Shown: one piece after another, positions 7,881-16,718 of the stretch
Layout: each line of letters opens with the position of its first letter
How positions within the stretch are numbered: position 1 is the stretch's first letter
Source: Actinomadura sp. DC4
Lineage (GTDB): Bacteria; Actinomycetota; Actinomycetes; Streptosporangiales; Streptosporangiaceae
NCBI RefSeq assembly: GCF_030406325.1
Contig: NZ_JAUEQY010000047.1
Span: forward strand, 1 to 61,457
DNA length: 61,457 bases
Reading direction: 5' to 3'
Program-made: the position numbers and the translations under genes
The notes under the pieces: generated by a model
The model's database searches: none
Seen by the model: only the letters and a program-made list of their open reading frames with translations
What the model was told of the DNA's origin: nothing

Positions 7881-7915
7881 TTCCTTAATATAGCTTAATT
7901 AATCTGGATTAAACA
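7881..7915 (-). promoter_or_regulatory. AT-rich putative MarR operator and promoter
   Basis: The bases just upstream of the MarR start are strikingly AT-rich for this genome (TTAATATAGCTTAATTAA at about 7885-7902, then TTAAT...ATTAA arms around 7895-7912). Overlapping short inverted repeats of TTAAT/ATTAA suit a MarR dimer. Autorepression is inferred from position and symmetry. Confidence 0.45.
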
Positions 7916-8019
7916 ACGTATCTCCGTCCACGGGTCGAACTCCTTTCACCGACGGGACGTCCCATGAATTGCCGGACCCGCCACGGGGCGGACCGGCGGA
8001 GATTCGCGTTGGGGGTTGC

Positions 8020-10878
8020 ATGCGTACGGGGGCTTCGCGGTGGCCGCTGGTCGGGTGCGAGGGGGAGCTGGACGTCTTCAAGCGGGTGTGGGCGGACCGG
8101 CAGATCCAGGGGGTGGTGATCTCCGGCGGGGCGGGGGTGGGGAAGTCACGGCTGGCCGAGGCGTTCCTCGCCCGCGCCGTACGCCTGGGCGCCCGGGGCG
8201 GGCGCGCGACGGCGACCGCCGCCGCCACGCCGGTGCCGCTGGGCGCGATCGCCCACCTGATCCCGGCCGGGGTGGACCTGGCCGATCCGGTACGGGGCTT
8301 CGCGGCGGCGGCCGAGGCGCTGGCCGGGCGGCAGCCGTACGCGCTCCTGGTCGACGACCTGCACCTGCTGGACGCCGCGTCGACGGTCCTGCTGCGGCAG
8401 CTCATGGACGCCCGGGTCATACGCCTGATCGGCACGGTCCGCTCGGGACAACCGGGCGGCGCGGCATCCGCGGCGCTGGCCGGCGGGAGCGCCGTCCACC
8501 GCGTCGACCTGACCGAGCTGGACCCCGTGCGGACCGGGGCGGTGCTCGAAGCGGCCCTCGGCGGCCCCGTCGCGCGCGGCGCCCGGCACGCGCTGCACAC
8601 CGCCACCCGGGGAAACCTTCGCTACCTGCGGGAACTGGTCACGTGGGCGGTCCAGTCGCAGGCGCTGACCTGCGACGGGGAGATCTGGGAACTCGCCGGG
8701 GACCCGCCGGCCGGGCCCGCGCTGACCGACCTCGTCGAGGCCCGGCTGGCCGCCGTACCGGCCGGTCGGCCGGCGCTCGAACTCCTGGCGTTGTGCGAAC
8801 CGCTCGACGCCTCATCCGTCGCCTCCCCTGAGACGCTGGCCGACCTCGATGCCGCGGGCCTGATCCGCGCCGGCCAGGACCGGCGCCGCACGACGCTGAC
8901 GCTGGCCTATCCACTGCACGGGACGGTGCTGCGCGCCGGCCTGTCCCCGCTGCGCCGCCGTACCCTGCTGCTGGACCAGTGCGCGCGTACGCGGGCGGCC
9001 GGCGCCCGGCGCCGGGGCGACGCCATGCGCCTCGCCGCGTGGGAGCTGACCGCGACCGGCACGGCCGGCCCGGCTCTCCTGGCGGCGGGCGCGGCGCAGG
9101 CCCGCGAGGCCGGCGACTTCGGCGCGGCCCTCAGGCTGCTCGGCGCGCTGCCGCCGGAGGAGCACACCGTCGCGACCCGGACCCTGACCGGCGAGGCGCT
9201 GTCGCGGCTGGGCCGCTGGGAGCAGGCCGAGGCCGTACTCGCGAAGCTCTCCGACGAGCCGCTCGGTGAGGCCGAGGTGCTCGCCGTCGCGCTGATCCGG
9301 GTGATCAACCTACTGTACGGCGGCGCGGGCGTGAGCGAGGTCCTGGAGGTCACGACGGCCGCGCGTGGCCGCGTGGCGACCGCCGCCGGCCGTCGTTCGC
9401 TGCGCGTCCACGAGGGGTACGCGCGGATCGCGCTGGGCCAGGTCGGCGCCGGGCTGACGTTGCTGGCCGACCTCGCGCCGGAGACCGTGGACGCCGAGGC
9501 GTGGCTCGCGGGGGCGCGGGCGAAGGCCGTCGGCCTGGCCCTGACGGGCCGGAGCGACGAGGCGGCCCGGTGGTCCGAACACGCCCGCGCCGCGTACCGG
9601 TCGTGCGCGAGGCGCCCGCTCTCCCACCCGGCGGCGCACGGCACGGACCGGGTCCTGGCGGCGACGGAGGCGGGCCGCCTGACGGAGGCCGTCGGGCTCA
9701 CGGAGGGCGAGTCCCGCCGCGCGTATCCCCGGCCCGACGGGCCGCCTGCGCGGGGCGGAGAGGATCCCGGCGGCGGCGTCATGCGGCCGGCGGCCGGAGT
9801 CGCGTCGATGGGCGAGGCCGGGCCCGATTTGGAGGGCGGCTTCGCGGCCGGTGCCGGCGGTGCGGGGGAGGACCCCGGCGGGGTTCTCGCGCGGGTCCAG
9901 ACCGGGGTCGTGCTCGGGCGGGCCGCGTGGCTGGCCGGGCGTCCCGGTCTCGCGCGGCGGTGGTGGGCCGAGGCGTCCTCCCTCGCCCGCGGCGCCGGAT
10001 ACGTCCGGGCGCTCCGGCTGCTCAACGCCGGTCTCGCGGCGTGTGCCGCGTCGGTCGGTGACCTGGCCGCCGCCGACGCCGCGCTGGCCGAGAACGCCAC
10101 GCTGCCCCTCCTCACCCCGCTCTTCCTCTCCGTCGCCGAGGAGCGCATCGGCGAGGCCTGGCTACTCGCCGCGCGCGGACGGCAGGCCCAGGCCCGCGCC
10201 GTACTGACCGACGCCGCCGGGATCGCGCGGGCCACCGGTCACGTCGCCAGTGAGGCGCTGCTGCTCACCGACGTCGCCCGGCTCGGCGGCGCCGCCGAGG
10301 TCGCGGCCCGGCTCGCCGACCTCGCCGACGTGTGCGACGGAGACCTGGCGCCCGCGCGGGCACGGTTCGCCGCCGCGCTCGCCGCCGGGGACCCCGGCGA
10401 CCTGCTCACCGCCGCCGGCGTCCTGGCGAACACCGGGCAGGAGCTCGCCGCCGCCGAGGCCGCCGCCGCGGCCGCGGCGCTCTGGCGGCGTACCCGCGAG
10501 CCCGGCCGTGCCGCCGCCGCGGCGCGGGAGGCCGCCGCGTACGAGACCCGCAGGCCGGCGGTCCGCACCCCTCTCCTGGCCGGCACCGAGACCCCGGCGC
10601 CGCTGAGCGCCCGCGAACAGCAGATCGCGGAGTTCGCCGCGGCCGGCATCGCGAGCAAGGAGATCGCCGAGACGCTCGCCCTGTCCGTGCGCACGGTGCA
10701 CAACCACCTGCAGAAGATCTACCGCAAACTCGGGATCAACACGCGGCGCGAACTCCGCGAGATCCTCCACCCGCACGCCGTGGTGCCCTGCCGGGTGTTC
10801 CCGCCGATGCTCACGATCGGCCCAATAAATCGCACAGACCGCGACCGGCGCCGCCCCTCGCACGGCCGATCGCGATAG
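8020..10878 (+). CDS. Large ATP-binding LuxR-family (LAL) regulator
   Basis: A regulator of about 952 residues. Walker A is GGAGVGKSRL at about 36-45 and Walker B is ALLVDDLHLLD at about 108-118, so the N terminus is an AAA/STAND-type ATPase. A long alanine-rich helical middle (TPR-like) follows. A LuxR helix-turn-helix lies near the C terminus (PLSAREQQIAEFAAAGIASK, then SVRTVHNHLQKIYRKLG). The ATG at 8020 is preferred over an earlier in-frame start at 7969 because GGGGGT lies before it and the conserved P-loop region begins soon after. A Pro/Arg-rich tail of ~35 residues after the HTH is unusual for the family and may be extra read-through sequence. These regulators often activate secondary-metabolite or sugar-use genes; the target here is unknown. 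Confidence 0.88.
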   Translation: MRTGASRWPLVGCEGELDVFKRVWADRQIQGVVISGGAGVGKSRLAEAFLARAVRLGARGGRATATAAATPVPLGAIAHLIPAGVDLADPVRGFAAAAEALAGRQPYALLVDDLHLLDAASTVLLRQLMDARVIRLIGTVRSGQPGGAASAALAGGSAVHRVDLTELDPVRTGAVLEAALGGPVARGARHALHTATRGNLRYLRELVTWAVQSQALTCDGEIWELAGDPPAGPALTDLVEARLAAVPAGRPALELLALCEPLDASSVASPETLADLDAAGLIRAGQDRRRTTLTLAYPLHGTVLRAGLSPLRRRTLLLDQCARTRAAGARRRGDAMRLAAWELTATGTAGPALLAAGAAQAREAGDFGAALRLLGALPPEEHTVATRTLTGEALSRLGRWEQAEAVLAKLSDEPLGEAEVLAVALIRVINLLYGGAGVSEVLEVTTAARGRVATAAGRRSLRVHEGYARIALGQVGAGLTLLADLAPETVDAEAWLAGARAKAVGLALTGRSDEAARWSEHARAAYRSCARRPLSHPAAHGTDRVLAATEAGRLTEAVGLTEGESRRAYPRPDGPPARGGEDPGGGVMRPAAGVASMGEAGPDLEGGFAAGAGGAGEDPGGVLARVQTGVVLGRAAWLAGRPGLARRWWAEASSLARGAGYVRALRLLNAGLAACAASVGDLAAADAALAENATLPLLTPLFLSVAEERIGEAWLLAARGRQAQARAVLTDAAGIARATGHVASEALLLTDVARLGGAAEVAARLADLADVCDGDLAPARARFAAALAAGDPGDLLTAAGVLANTGQELAAAEAAAAAAALWRRTREPGRAAAAAREAAAYETRRPAVRTPLLAGTETPAPLSAREQQIAEFAAAGIASKEIAETLALSVRTVHNHLQKIYRKLGINTRRELREILHPHAVVPCRVFPPMLTIGPINRTDRDRRRPSHGRSR

Positions 10879-10994
10879 TCCTCGTCTGCAACGTGGCGTA
10901 GCCGCGCATGTCGTCGCTGGATTGGGGGCGTTCTCCACGGGTACTTGGCGCCTCCGACGAGTTGTAACGCGACGTCGCGGAAGGGGGAGGCACG

Positions 10995-11441
10995 GTGAGC
11001 GAACCAGGCAACGTCCGTCCTGGCCGGAGAACGGCCGGACCGGCGGAGGACGCGTCGACCGGCGAACTCGTCGCTCAGGCGAGCCGGCAGATCAGCGATC
11101 TCGTACGGCAGGAGCTGGCGCTGGCAAAGGCCGAACTGGTCGAGAAGGGCAAGCACGCCGGAATCGGCACAGGTCTGTTCGGCGGCGCGGGGGTGGTCGC
11201 CGTCTACGGCGGCGCGGTACTCATCGCCGCAGGGGTCGCGGCACTGTCGCTCGTATGGCCGGTGTGGCTGTCGGCGCTGGTCGTCGGCGTGGTGCTGCTG
11301 GCCGTCGCGGGCGTGCTGTCGCTGGCGGGCCGCCGGCAGTTCGGGCAGGCGGTACCCCCCATGCCCGAGCAGGCCACCGCGTCGGTGAAGACCGACGTAC
11401 ACGAGATCAAAGACCACCTCAGCGAAAGGCATCAACCATGA
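10995..11441 (+). CDS. Phage-holin-like (holin superfamily III) membrane protein
   Basis: A 148-residue protein starting at a GTG with a good GGGGGAGG site. Residues about 25-55 form an amphipathic helix (STGELVAQASRQISDLVRQE), followed by two transmembrane segments (about 62-83 and 88-112) and a polar C terminus. This layout matches the actinobacterial DUF1469/'putative actinobacterial holin-X' family, which despite the name is chromosomal and usually cotranscribed with DUF3618 and DUF4235 genes, as here. Its stop overlaps the next start (ATGA). The family is probably involved in envelope maintenance or stress; no phage genes are nearby. Confidence 0.85.
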   Translation: MSEPGNVRPGRRTAGPAEDASTGELVAQASRQISDLVRQELALAKAELVEKGKHAGIGTGLFGGAGVVAVYGGAVLIAAGVAALSLVWPVWLSALVVGVVLLAVAGVLSLAGRRQFGQAVPPMPEQATASVKTDVHEIKDHLSERHQP

Positions 11442-11836
11442 CGCAGAGCGGTTCCCCGAGCGAGGAACGCCCGGCGACGGAGCCCGCGCGGCCGGACCGC
11501 GAGGAGCTCGCCGCCGGGATCGAACAGACCCGGCAGGACCTCGCCGAGACCGTGGAGGCGCTGGCGGCGAAGGCCGACGTGCCCACGCGCGTACGGGGCA
11601 AGGCGACCGAGGTGCGTGAGCGGGTCGGCGGGTCGTTCACCTCGCTGACGAACACGGCGCGCGAGAAGGCGCCGCGCGTACGCGAGCGGGCCGGCCGGGC
11701 CGTCCCCGAGCCGGCCCGCCGTACGACCCGCAGGGCCGCGAGCGCCGTGGGCGAGCGCCCGGCGGTGCTGTACGCCGTGGCCGGGGCGTTCGCCGCCGCC
11801 GGCCTGTGGGTATGGCGGCTGAGGAGGCGCTCATGA
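11438..11836 (+). CDS. DUF3618 family membrane-anchored protein
   Basis: A 132-residue protein. The family motif is at about residues 20-45 (REELAAGIEQTRQDLAETVE followed by ALAAKADVPTRV), then a basic helical region with repeated RERxGR patterns and one C-terminal transmembrane helix (VLYAVAGAFAAAGLWVW). It is the middle gene of a translationally coupled trio: its ATG overlaps the holin-like stop and its TGA overlaps the DUF4235 start. It is probably an inner-membrane protein with a large cytoplasmic helical part. The function is unknown. Confidence 0.85.
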   Translation: MTQSGSPSEERPATEPARPDREELAAGIEQTRQDLAETVEALAAKADVPTRVRGKATEVRERVGGSFTSLTNTAREKAPRVRERAGRAVPEPARRTTRRAASAVGERPAVLYAVAGAFAAAGLWVWRLRRRS

Positions 11837-12093
11837 GCAGACCCGACTCGATGTCCCGGCCGATCTCGGCGGCGCTCGGCATGGCCGGCGGCCTGATCGC
11901 GGGCGCGCTGTTCAAGCGCACGTGGAAGCTGGTCGCGGGGCAGGAGGACACCCCGGACGCCGGCGACCTCGACCGCGGATGGACCGAGATCCTGATCGCC
12001 GCGACGATCCAGGGCGCGATCGCGGGCGCGGTGAAGGCCGCCCTCAACCACGGCTATCTCGTGCACCGGCGGAGCGACGGCAAGGCCACCTGA
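11833..12093 (+). CDS. DUF4235 family membrane protein
   Basis: An 86-residue protein starting at the ATG that overlaps the DUF3618 stop; GAGGAGG lies just upstream. Two hydrophobic segments (about 12-27, ALGMAGGLIAGALFKRTWK, and about 47-66, ILIAATIQGAIAGAVKAALN) match DUF4235. It completes the holin-like/DUF3618/DUF4235 trio conserved across Actinobacteria, an envelope-associated unit of unknown role. Confidence 0.85.
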   Translation: MSRPDSMSRPISAALGMAGGLIAGALFKRTWKLVAGQEDTPDAGDLDRGWTEILIAATIQGAIAGAVKAALNHGYLVHRRSDGKAT

Positions 12094-12557
12094 CCCTTCG
12101 GACACCTGACCCCCCCGGCCGACGGGGCCGACGAGCCGACAGGGCCGCGAGGGCCGGTCCGACCACCGGCCGGCCGGCGGGCCGGACCGAAACCGGCGAA
12201 CCGCGCCGCGCGAGCGGGGCCTGCCCCTGACCCCACCGCGATCCTCGCGGGCGGGCGCCGGCCGCCGATGGGCGTCTGCGAGGCCGCGCGGCAGGCCGGG
12301 CCCCAGGTCCCCGCGTGACCTGAGCGGCGGCGACCGTCACGGGCCGCCGTACACGGCGATCGTCGTACGGCGGTGAGGGCGAGCCGCGCGCCCGGACGTC
12401 CCCGCAGCGGACACACGCCGCCGGGCCCGGCCGGCGACGTCGAGCCCGTCGCGTACGACGACGTTCTCCACCCCACCCGATGGCCGGGACCCCGGTCACC
12501 GGACGACACCCCCATCAACCCCCCGCCGGTGATCCCGGCCAGACCGGAGGACTCCGG
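12094..12557 (+). other. 464-bp intergenic region with no convincing gene
   Basis: Very GC-rich sequence with frames open on both strands, but their translations are Arg/Pro/Gly-rich and show no domain, signal peptide or ribosome-binding site. It is taken as non-coding and probably carries the promoter of the BrkB-like gene. Confidence 0.5.
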
Positions 12558-13532
12558 ATGAGCGACCGCACCAGCACGGACGACACCACCGACGCGCCCG
12601 CCTCCCCGACCGACCTGCCCGCCTCCACCTGGTGGGGCGCGGTCAAACGCTCGGTGTCGGAGTTCCGCCGCGACAACATCACCGACTGGGCCGCCGCCCT
12701 CACCTACTACGCCATCCTGTCGATCTTCCCGGCGATGCTCGTGATCGTCTCCCTGGTGGGGCTGGCCGGGAAGTCGGTGTCCCAGTCCCTGATCACCAAC
12801 GTCGGCGACCTCGCCCCCGGAGCGGTCGAGCAGGTGCTGACGAACGCGATCACCGAACTGCAGCGCAGCCACGGCGGCGCGGGCCTGATCGCGCTGATCA
12901 GCCTGGGCGCGGCGATCTGGTCCTCCTCGGGGTACGTCGCGGCGTTCATGCGGGCCTCCAACGCGATCTACGACGTCGGCGAGGGACGCCCGATCTACAA
13001 GACCCTGCCGATCCGGGTCGGCGTCACACTGACGACGCTCGTCCTGCTGTCGGCCTGCGCCATCGCGGTCGTGATCAGCGGCCCGATCGCCCAGCGCGCC
13101 GGCGAACTGGTCGGCGCGGGCTCGGCGGCCGTCCGGGTCTTCGGCATCGTCAAGTGGCCGATCATGCTCGTGATCACGAGCTTCCTGTTCGCCCTGCTGT
13201 ACTGGGCGGCGCCCAACGCGAAGCAGAGGTTCCGCTGGGTCACCCCGGGCGGCGTCCTGGCGATCGTCATCTGGCTGGCCGCCTCGGCCGGCTTCGCGTT
13301 CTACGTGGCGAACTTCAGCTCCTACAACAAGACGTACGGCAGCCTCGCCGCCCTGATCATCTTCCTGGTGTGGGTCTGGATGTCCAACGTCGCCATCCTG
13401 CTGGGCGCCGAACTGAACGCCGAACTCGAACGCGGCCGCGCCATCGCCGCGGGCCTGCCGAAGACCGAGGAACCCTACGTCGAGCTGCGCGACACCCGCG
13501 CCCTGGACGACCCGGAGCCGGACGCCAAGTGA
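12558..13532 (+). CDS. YihY/BrkB-family membrane protein
   Basis: A 324-residue multi-pass inner-membrane protein. The family core is recognisable: WAAALTYYAILSIFPAMLVI (about 45-65), LISLGAAIWSSSGYVAAFMR (about 113-135), a YWAAPNAKQRFRWVTPGG loop and the C-terminal motif SYNKTYGSLAALIIFLVWVW. The start at 12558 has GGAGG at 12546-12550 and is chosen over an upstream in-frame codon whose translation is Pro-rich and non-conserved. Despite the old names (ribonuclease BN, virulence factor BrkB), this family is a transporter-like membrane protein of uncertain substrate. It follows the DUF trio in the same direction and may belong to the same envelope-related group. Confidence 0.88.
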   Translation: MSDRTSTDDTTDAPASPTDLPASTWWGAVKRSVSEFRRDNITDWAAALTYYAILSIFPAMLVIVSLVGLAGKSVSQSLITNVGDLAPGAVEQVLTNAITELQRSHGGAGLIALISLGAAIWSSSGYVAAFMRASNAIYDVGEGRPIYKTLPIRVGVTLTTLVLLSACAIAVVISGPIAQRAGELVGAGSAAVRVFGIVKWPIMLVITSFLFALLYWAAPNAKQRFRWVTPGGVLAIVIWLAASAGFAFYVANFSSYNKTYGSLAALIIFLVWVWMSNVAILLGAELNAELERGRAIAAGLPKTEEPYVELRDTRALDDPEPDAK

Positions 13533-13741
13533 TCCGCCGAAGCTGAGAATCCGCTGTGAGTCCGTTCCGTACCGCCGCCTCGGTGTTCCCCATCCGCGCT
13601 GGTCGGCGCCTCCGTGCGGCCGCGCGGTTCCCAGGGTTCTCACAGGTCTTCCCAGAGCGTGGTCAACGGGCGGGAGCAGCCTGAGGTCCTCCATCGACCA
13701 GGAGGAACTCACGCGATGTTCTCGACCAGGACGGTCGCGCG

Positions 13742-14656
13742 GTGATCGAGCTGCGCGGTCTCACCAAACGCTTCGGGGCCACGGTCGTCGTCGACGATCT
13801 GACGTTCACCGTCGAGCCCGGTGCGGTCACCGGGTTCCTCGGCCCGAACGGGGCCGGCAAGACGACGACCCTGCGGATGGTCCTCGGGCTGGCCGCGCCG
13901 ACCAGCGGCTCCGCGCTCGTGGCCGGGCGGCGTTACGCCGAGCTGGCCGATCCCGTACGGGAGGTCGGCGCGCTGCTCGACGCCAGGGCCGTGCACGGCG
14001 CCCGTACCGCACGTGACCATCTCCTCTGCCTCGCCCGCGGCAGCGGCATCGCGCCGGGCCGGGTGGAGGAACTGCTCGGGCTCGTCGGCCTCGAACAGGT
14101 CGCCCACCGGCGGGTGGGCGCGTTCTCCCTCGGCATGAGCCAGCGGCTCGGGATCGCGGCGGCGCTGCTCGGCGACCCCGGGATCCTGCTGTTCGACGAG
14201 CCGGTCAACGGGCTCGACCCCGAGGGGATCCGCTGGATCCGCCACCTGATGCGCGACCTGGCGGCCGAGGGCCGCACCGTGCTGGTGTCGAGTCACCTCA
14301 TGTCCGAAATGGCGCTCACCGCCGACCACCTCGTCGTGATCGGCAGGGGCCGGCTGATCACCGACACCGGCGTGGAGGAGTTCACCCGCGCCAACGCGGC
14401 CTCCGCGGTGCTGGTCCGTACGGAGGAGGCCGGGGCGTTCGCCGCGCTGCTCGCCGACGCCGGGGGAGAGGTGCGGACCGGACCGGAGGGCGCCCTCACG
14501 GTGTCCGGGCTGGACAGCACCCAGATCGGGCGGCTGGCCGCGGCCGGCGGCGTGGCGCTGTCGGAGCTGACGCCGCATCGCACCTCGCTGGAGGAGGCGT
14601 TCATGGCGCTCACCCACGACACCGTGGAGTACACGACCGAGGGGGCATCCCGATGA
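13742..14656 (+). CDS. ABC transporter ATP-binding protein
   Basis: A 304-residue ABC ATPase of the drug/antibiotic efflux type. Walker A is GPNGAGKTTT with Lys40; the signature reads FSLGMSQRLGIAAALL; Walker B is ILLFDEPVNGLDPEG; the switch His is in LVSSHLMSEM. The C-terminal ~80 residues are the extension usual in ABC-2 ATPases. The GTG start places the family N terminus IELRGLTKRFG correctly. It is the first gene of a five-gene coupled operon and overlaps the permease by four bases (ATGA), so it energises that permease. Confidence 0.93.
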   Translation: MIELRGLTKRFGATVVVDDLTFTVEPGAVTGFLGPNGAGKTTTLRMVLGLAAPTSGSALVAGRRYAELADPVREVGALLDARAVHGARTARDHLLCLARGSGIAPGRVEELLGLVGLEQVAHRRVGAFSLGMSQRLGIAAALLGDPGILLFDEPVNGLDPEGIRWIRHLMRDLAAEGRTVLVSSHLMSEMALTADHLVVIGRGRLITDTGVEEFTRANAASAVLVRTEEAGAFAALLADAGGEVRTGPEGALTVSGLDSTQIGRLAAAGGVALSELTPHRTSLEEAFMALTHDTVEYTTEGASR

Positions 14657-15435
14657 CGAGCCGCACCGCCGACGCCGTCCGCTCGGAGTGGACCAAGATG
14701 CGTACGCTGCAATCGACCGTCTGGACCGTGCTCGTCACGATCGCCCTCGGCATCGGGTTCGGCGCGCTGCTGAGCCTCGCCGGCGCGCGGAAGTACGCCA
14801 CGCTCGCGCCCGCGGACCAGGCGCACTTCGACCCGGCCGCGACGAGCCTGGCCGGGCACGTCATGGCCCAGCTCGCCATCGCCGTCCTGGGCGTCCTCGT
14901 GATCACCTCCGAGTTCGCGACCGGCATGATCGGGACCAGCCTCACGATCGTGCCGAGACGCGGGCGGCTGCTCGCCGCCAAGACGGTGGTGCTCACCGCG
15001 GTGGCGCTCGTCGTCGGGGAGGTCATCGGGTTCGGCGCGTTCTTCGTCGGCCAGGCCGTCCTGGCCGGTCAGGGCGCCCCGCACACCACGCTGGGCGAGC
15101 CGCACGTCCTACGCGCGGTCGTCGGGGCCGGCCTCTACCTCGCCGCCGTCGGGCTGCTCGGCGTGGCGGTCGGCACGCTCGTCCGCGCCACGGCCGGCGC
15201 GCTCGCGATCATGGTCGGGGCCACGCTGCTCGTGCCCGTGTTCACCCCGGCCCTGCCGGACTCGTGGGCGCGCGTCGTGGGCAGGTTCTGGCCCACGATG
15301 GCGGGCGAGCGCGTCATGACGAGCCGGCCCGACGGGCACTTCCCGGGCCCCTGGGCCGGGTTCGTGCTGCTGTGCGCGGCGGTGGCCGTGGTCCTCGCCG
15401 TGGCACTCCGCGTCTTCCGGACCCGCGATGCGTGA
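14653..15435 (+). CDS. ABC-2 type transporter permease
   Basis: A 260-residue integral membrane protein with about six hydrophobic segments and the ABC-2 opening pattern (AVRSEWTKMRTLQSTVWTVL). The motif ITSEFATGMIGTSLTIVPRR in the loop after the second segment is typical of this permease class. It pairs with the ATPase at 13742 to form an exporter, possibly for a peptide or antibiotic, given the two-component system that follows. Its last eight bases (ATGCGTGA) also contain the start of the following remnant; the same junction is repeated at 15576. Confidence 0.9.
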   Translation: MTSRTADAVRSEWTKMRTLQSTVWTVLVTIALGIGFGALLSLAGARKYATLAPADQAHFDPAATSLAGHVMAQLAIAVLGVLVITSEFATGMIGTSLTIVPRRGRLLAAKTVVLTAVALVVGEVIGFGAFFVGQAVLAGQGAPHTTLGEPHVLRAVVGAGLYLAAVGLLGVAVGTLVRATAGALAIMVGATLLVPVFTPALPDSWARVVGRFWPTMAGERVMTSRPDGHFPGPWAGFVLLCAAVAVVLAVALRVFRTRDA

Positions 15436-15583
15436 GGCCGGGGCTCCCGCGACGGCGTACGGGCCATGGCCCGCCGGCCGAGCCGAGGGCGCGATCGCGC
15501 TCGCCTGCACCGTGATGCGGCGAGCCGGTGCGGCGGCGAGCGCGTACGAGGCGCTCAACGTCTTGAGGACCCACGATGCGTGA
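15428..15583 (+). pseudogene. Chimeric scar of a tandem duplication (51 codons)
   Basis: A 51-codon frame lies between the permease and the membrane protein at 15576. Its beginning (MREAG...GRAEGAIALACTVM) parallels the start of the gene at 15576 (MREAGRAAGAVALAYVVM). Its end (ALNVLRTHDA, stop) parallels the end of the permease (ALRVFRTRDA, stop). The eight-base start/stop overlap ATGCGTGA is present at both of its borders. This is what remains if a permease-plus-membrane-protein unit was duplicated in tandem and a deletion then removed everything from inside the first membrane-protein copy to inside the second permease copy. It is unlikely to be functional. Confidence 0.65.
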
Positions 15584-16718
15584 GGCCGGGCGGGCGGCCG
15601 GCGCGGTCGCGCTCGCCTACGTCGTGATGGGGCTCGTCGCGGCGGCCGGGCTGTGGCTCATCGGGGCCGGCCCGCCGGGCCGGCTGACTCTCGCCGCCGT
15701 GGCGCTGGCCGGCGGCGGCGCGGTCGAACTCCAGGGCGCGCTCCACCCGGCCGCCGGGATGGGCGCGAGCGTGCACGGCGCGCTCCGCGTCATGCCGCTG
15801 GGGGTCTCCCTGTCCGGCGCCGTGGTCCTGGCCCTCCTGCTGCGGCGGCGCGCCCCGGACGTGCGGTCGCTGGTCACGACGGCCGTCGCGGTACCGCTCG
15901 CCTTCGCGCTGCCGGCCCTCGCCGCGCACGGGCGGCTCACCCTCGCGTCGCCGTGCGCGCACCGCGCGTACGGGCTGGGCGGCTGCCAGAGCGGGCGGGC
16001 CGCGCTCGGCGGGATCGCGCTGGACTACCACGCGGACGTCTGGAGGACCGCGCTCGGCGGCCTGGTGTGGGCGCTCGTCGTCATCGCCCTGGCGTCGATC
16101 GAGCACGTACGGCTGCCGGGCGGGCTGCGGCCCGCGGTCACGGCCTCGGTCACGGTGCTCCTCTGGGCCGCCCTCGCCACCGTCATCGCGGGCCTGGCCC
16201 TCGCGGCCGGCAGCGGGACGAAGTCGGGCGCGGCGCTGCTGCTCGGCCCCAACGCGGCCTTCGCGGGAGCGTCCACGGGGATCGGCGTGCCCTGGGCCGC
16301 GGGACCGGCGACCCGTGACACCGGATGGACCCTCGCCGGCATCGCGCACGACCACGGGCTCGCCTGGCTCGTCCCGGTGGCGTTCGCGGCGGTGGTCCTG
16401 CTCGCCGCCGGCGCGCTGACCGCCGCGCATACCCCTCCCGGTGCCCCGTGGCCCGCGAGAGCCGGCCGATCGGCCCTCGCCGTGGGGACGCTGGTCGCCG
16501 CCATGACCGCGGTGGCCGGCGGCTCGGCTCACCTGAGCGTCTCGGTCCTCGGCTTCACCCTTCCGGTCATCGTGCTGCGCGCCGCCGGTGACATCCTTGT
16601 GGCGCTGGTGCTCGGGGCCGCCGCCGGCGCGGTGGCCGGGCTCGCAGGAGGCGCGCTGACAGAGGCCGGCCGCGGACGGGTGAGGGCGAGATGGAACACA
16701 GAGAAGGCCCGGAGGTGA
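15576..16718 (+). CDS. Multi-pass membrane protein, streptophobe-like
   Basis: A 380-residue protein with many hydrophobic segments spread over its length, separated by short Gly/Pro-rich loops. A central loop (GIALDYHADVWRTALGG, then the segments SIEHVRLPGG and LLGPNAAFAGASTGIGVPW) and the overall layout resemble the actinobacterial 'streptophobe' family of uncharacterised membrane proteins. It sits between an ABC-2 transporter and a two-component system, with start and stop overlaps on both sides, so it is likely an accessory membrane component or sensor of the same system. The family call is by resemblance, not by search. The start coincides with the second copy of the duplicated junction. 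Confidence 0.7.
   Translation: MREAGRAAGAVALAYVVMGLVAAAGLWLIGAGPPGRLTLAAVALAGGGAVELQGALHPAAGMGASVHGALRVMPLGVSLSGAVVLALLLRRRAPDVRSLVTTAVAVPLAFALPALAAHGRLTLASPCAHRAYGLGGCQSGRAALGGIALDYHADVWRTALGGLVWALVVIALASIEHVRLPGGLRPAVTASVTVLLWAALATVIAGLALAAGSGTKSGAALLLGPNAAFAGASTGIGVPWAAGPATRDTGWTLAGIAHDHGLAWLVPVAFAAVVLLAAGALTAAHTPPGAPWPARAGRSALAVGTLVAAMTAVAGGSAHLSVSVLGFTLPVIVLRAAGDILVALVLGAAAGAVAGLAGGALTEAGRGRVRARWNTEKARR

Noticed and set aside
10995-12093. Prophage lysis cassette suggested by the holin-like protein
   Set aside because: The holin-X/DUF3618/DUF4235 trio is a normal chromosomal unit in actinobacteria and no other phage gene lies nearby.
12054-13712. 552-codon minus-strand frame opposite the BrkB-like gene
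   Set aside because: Repetitive Arg/Asp/Gly-rich translation with no domain; the plus-strand frame shows family motifs and transmembrane segments.
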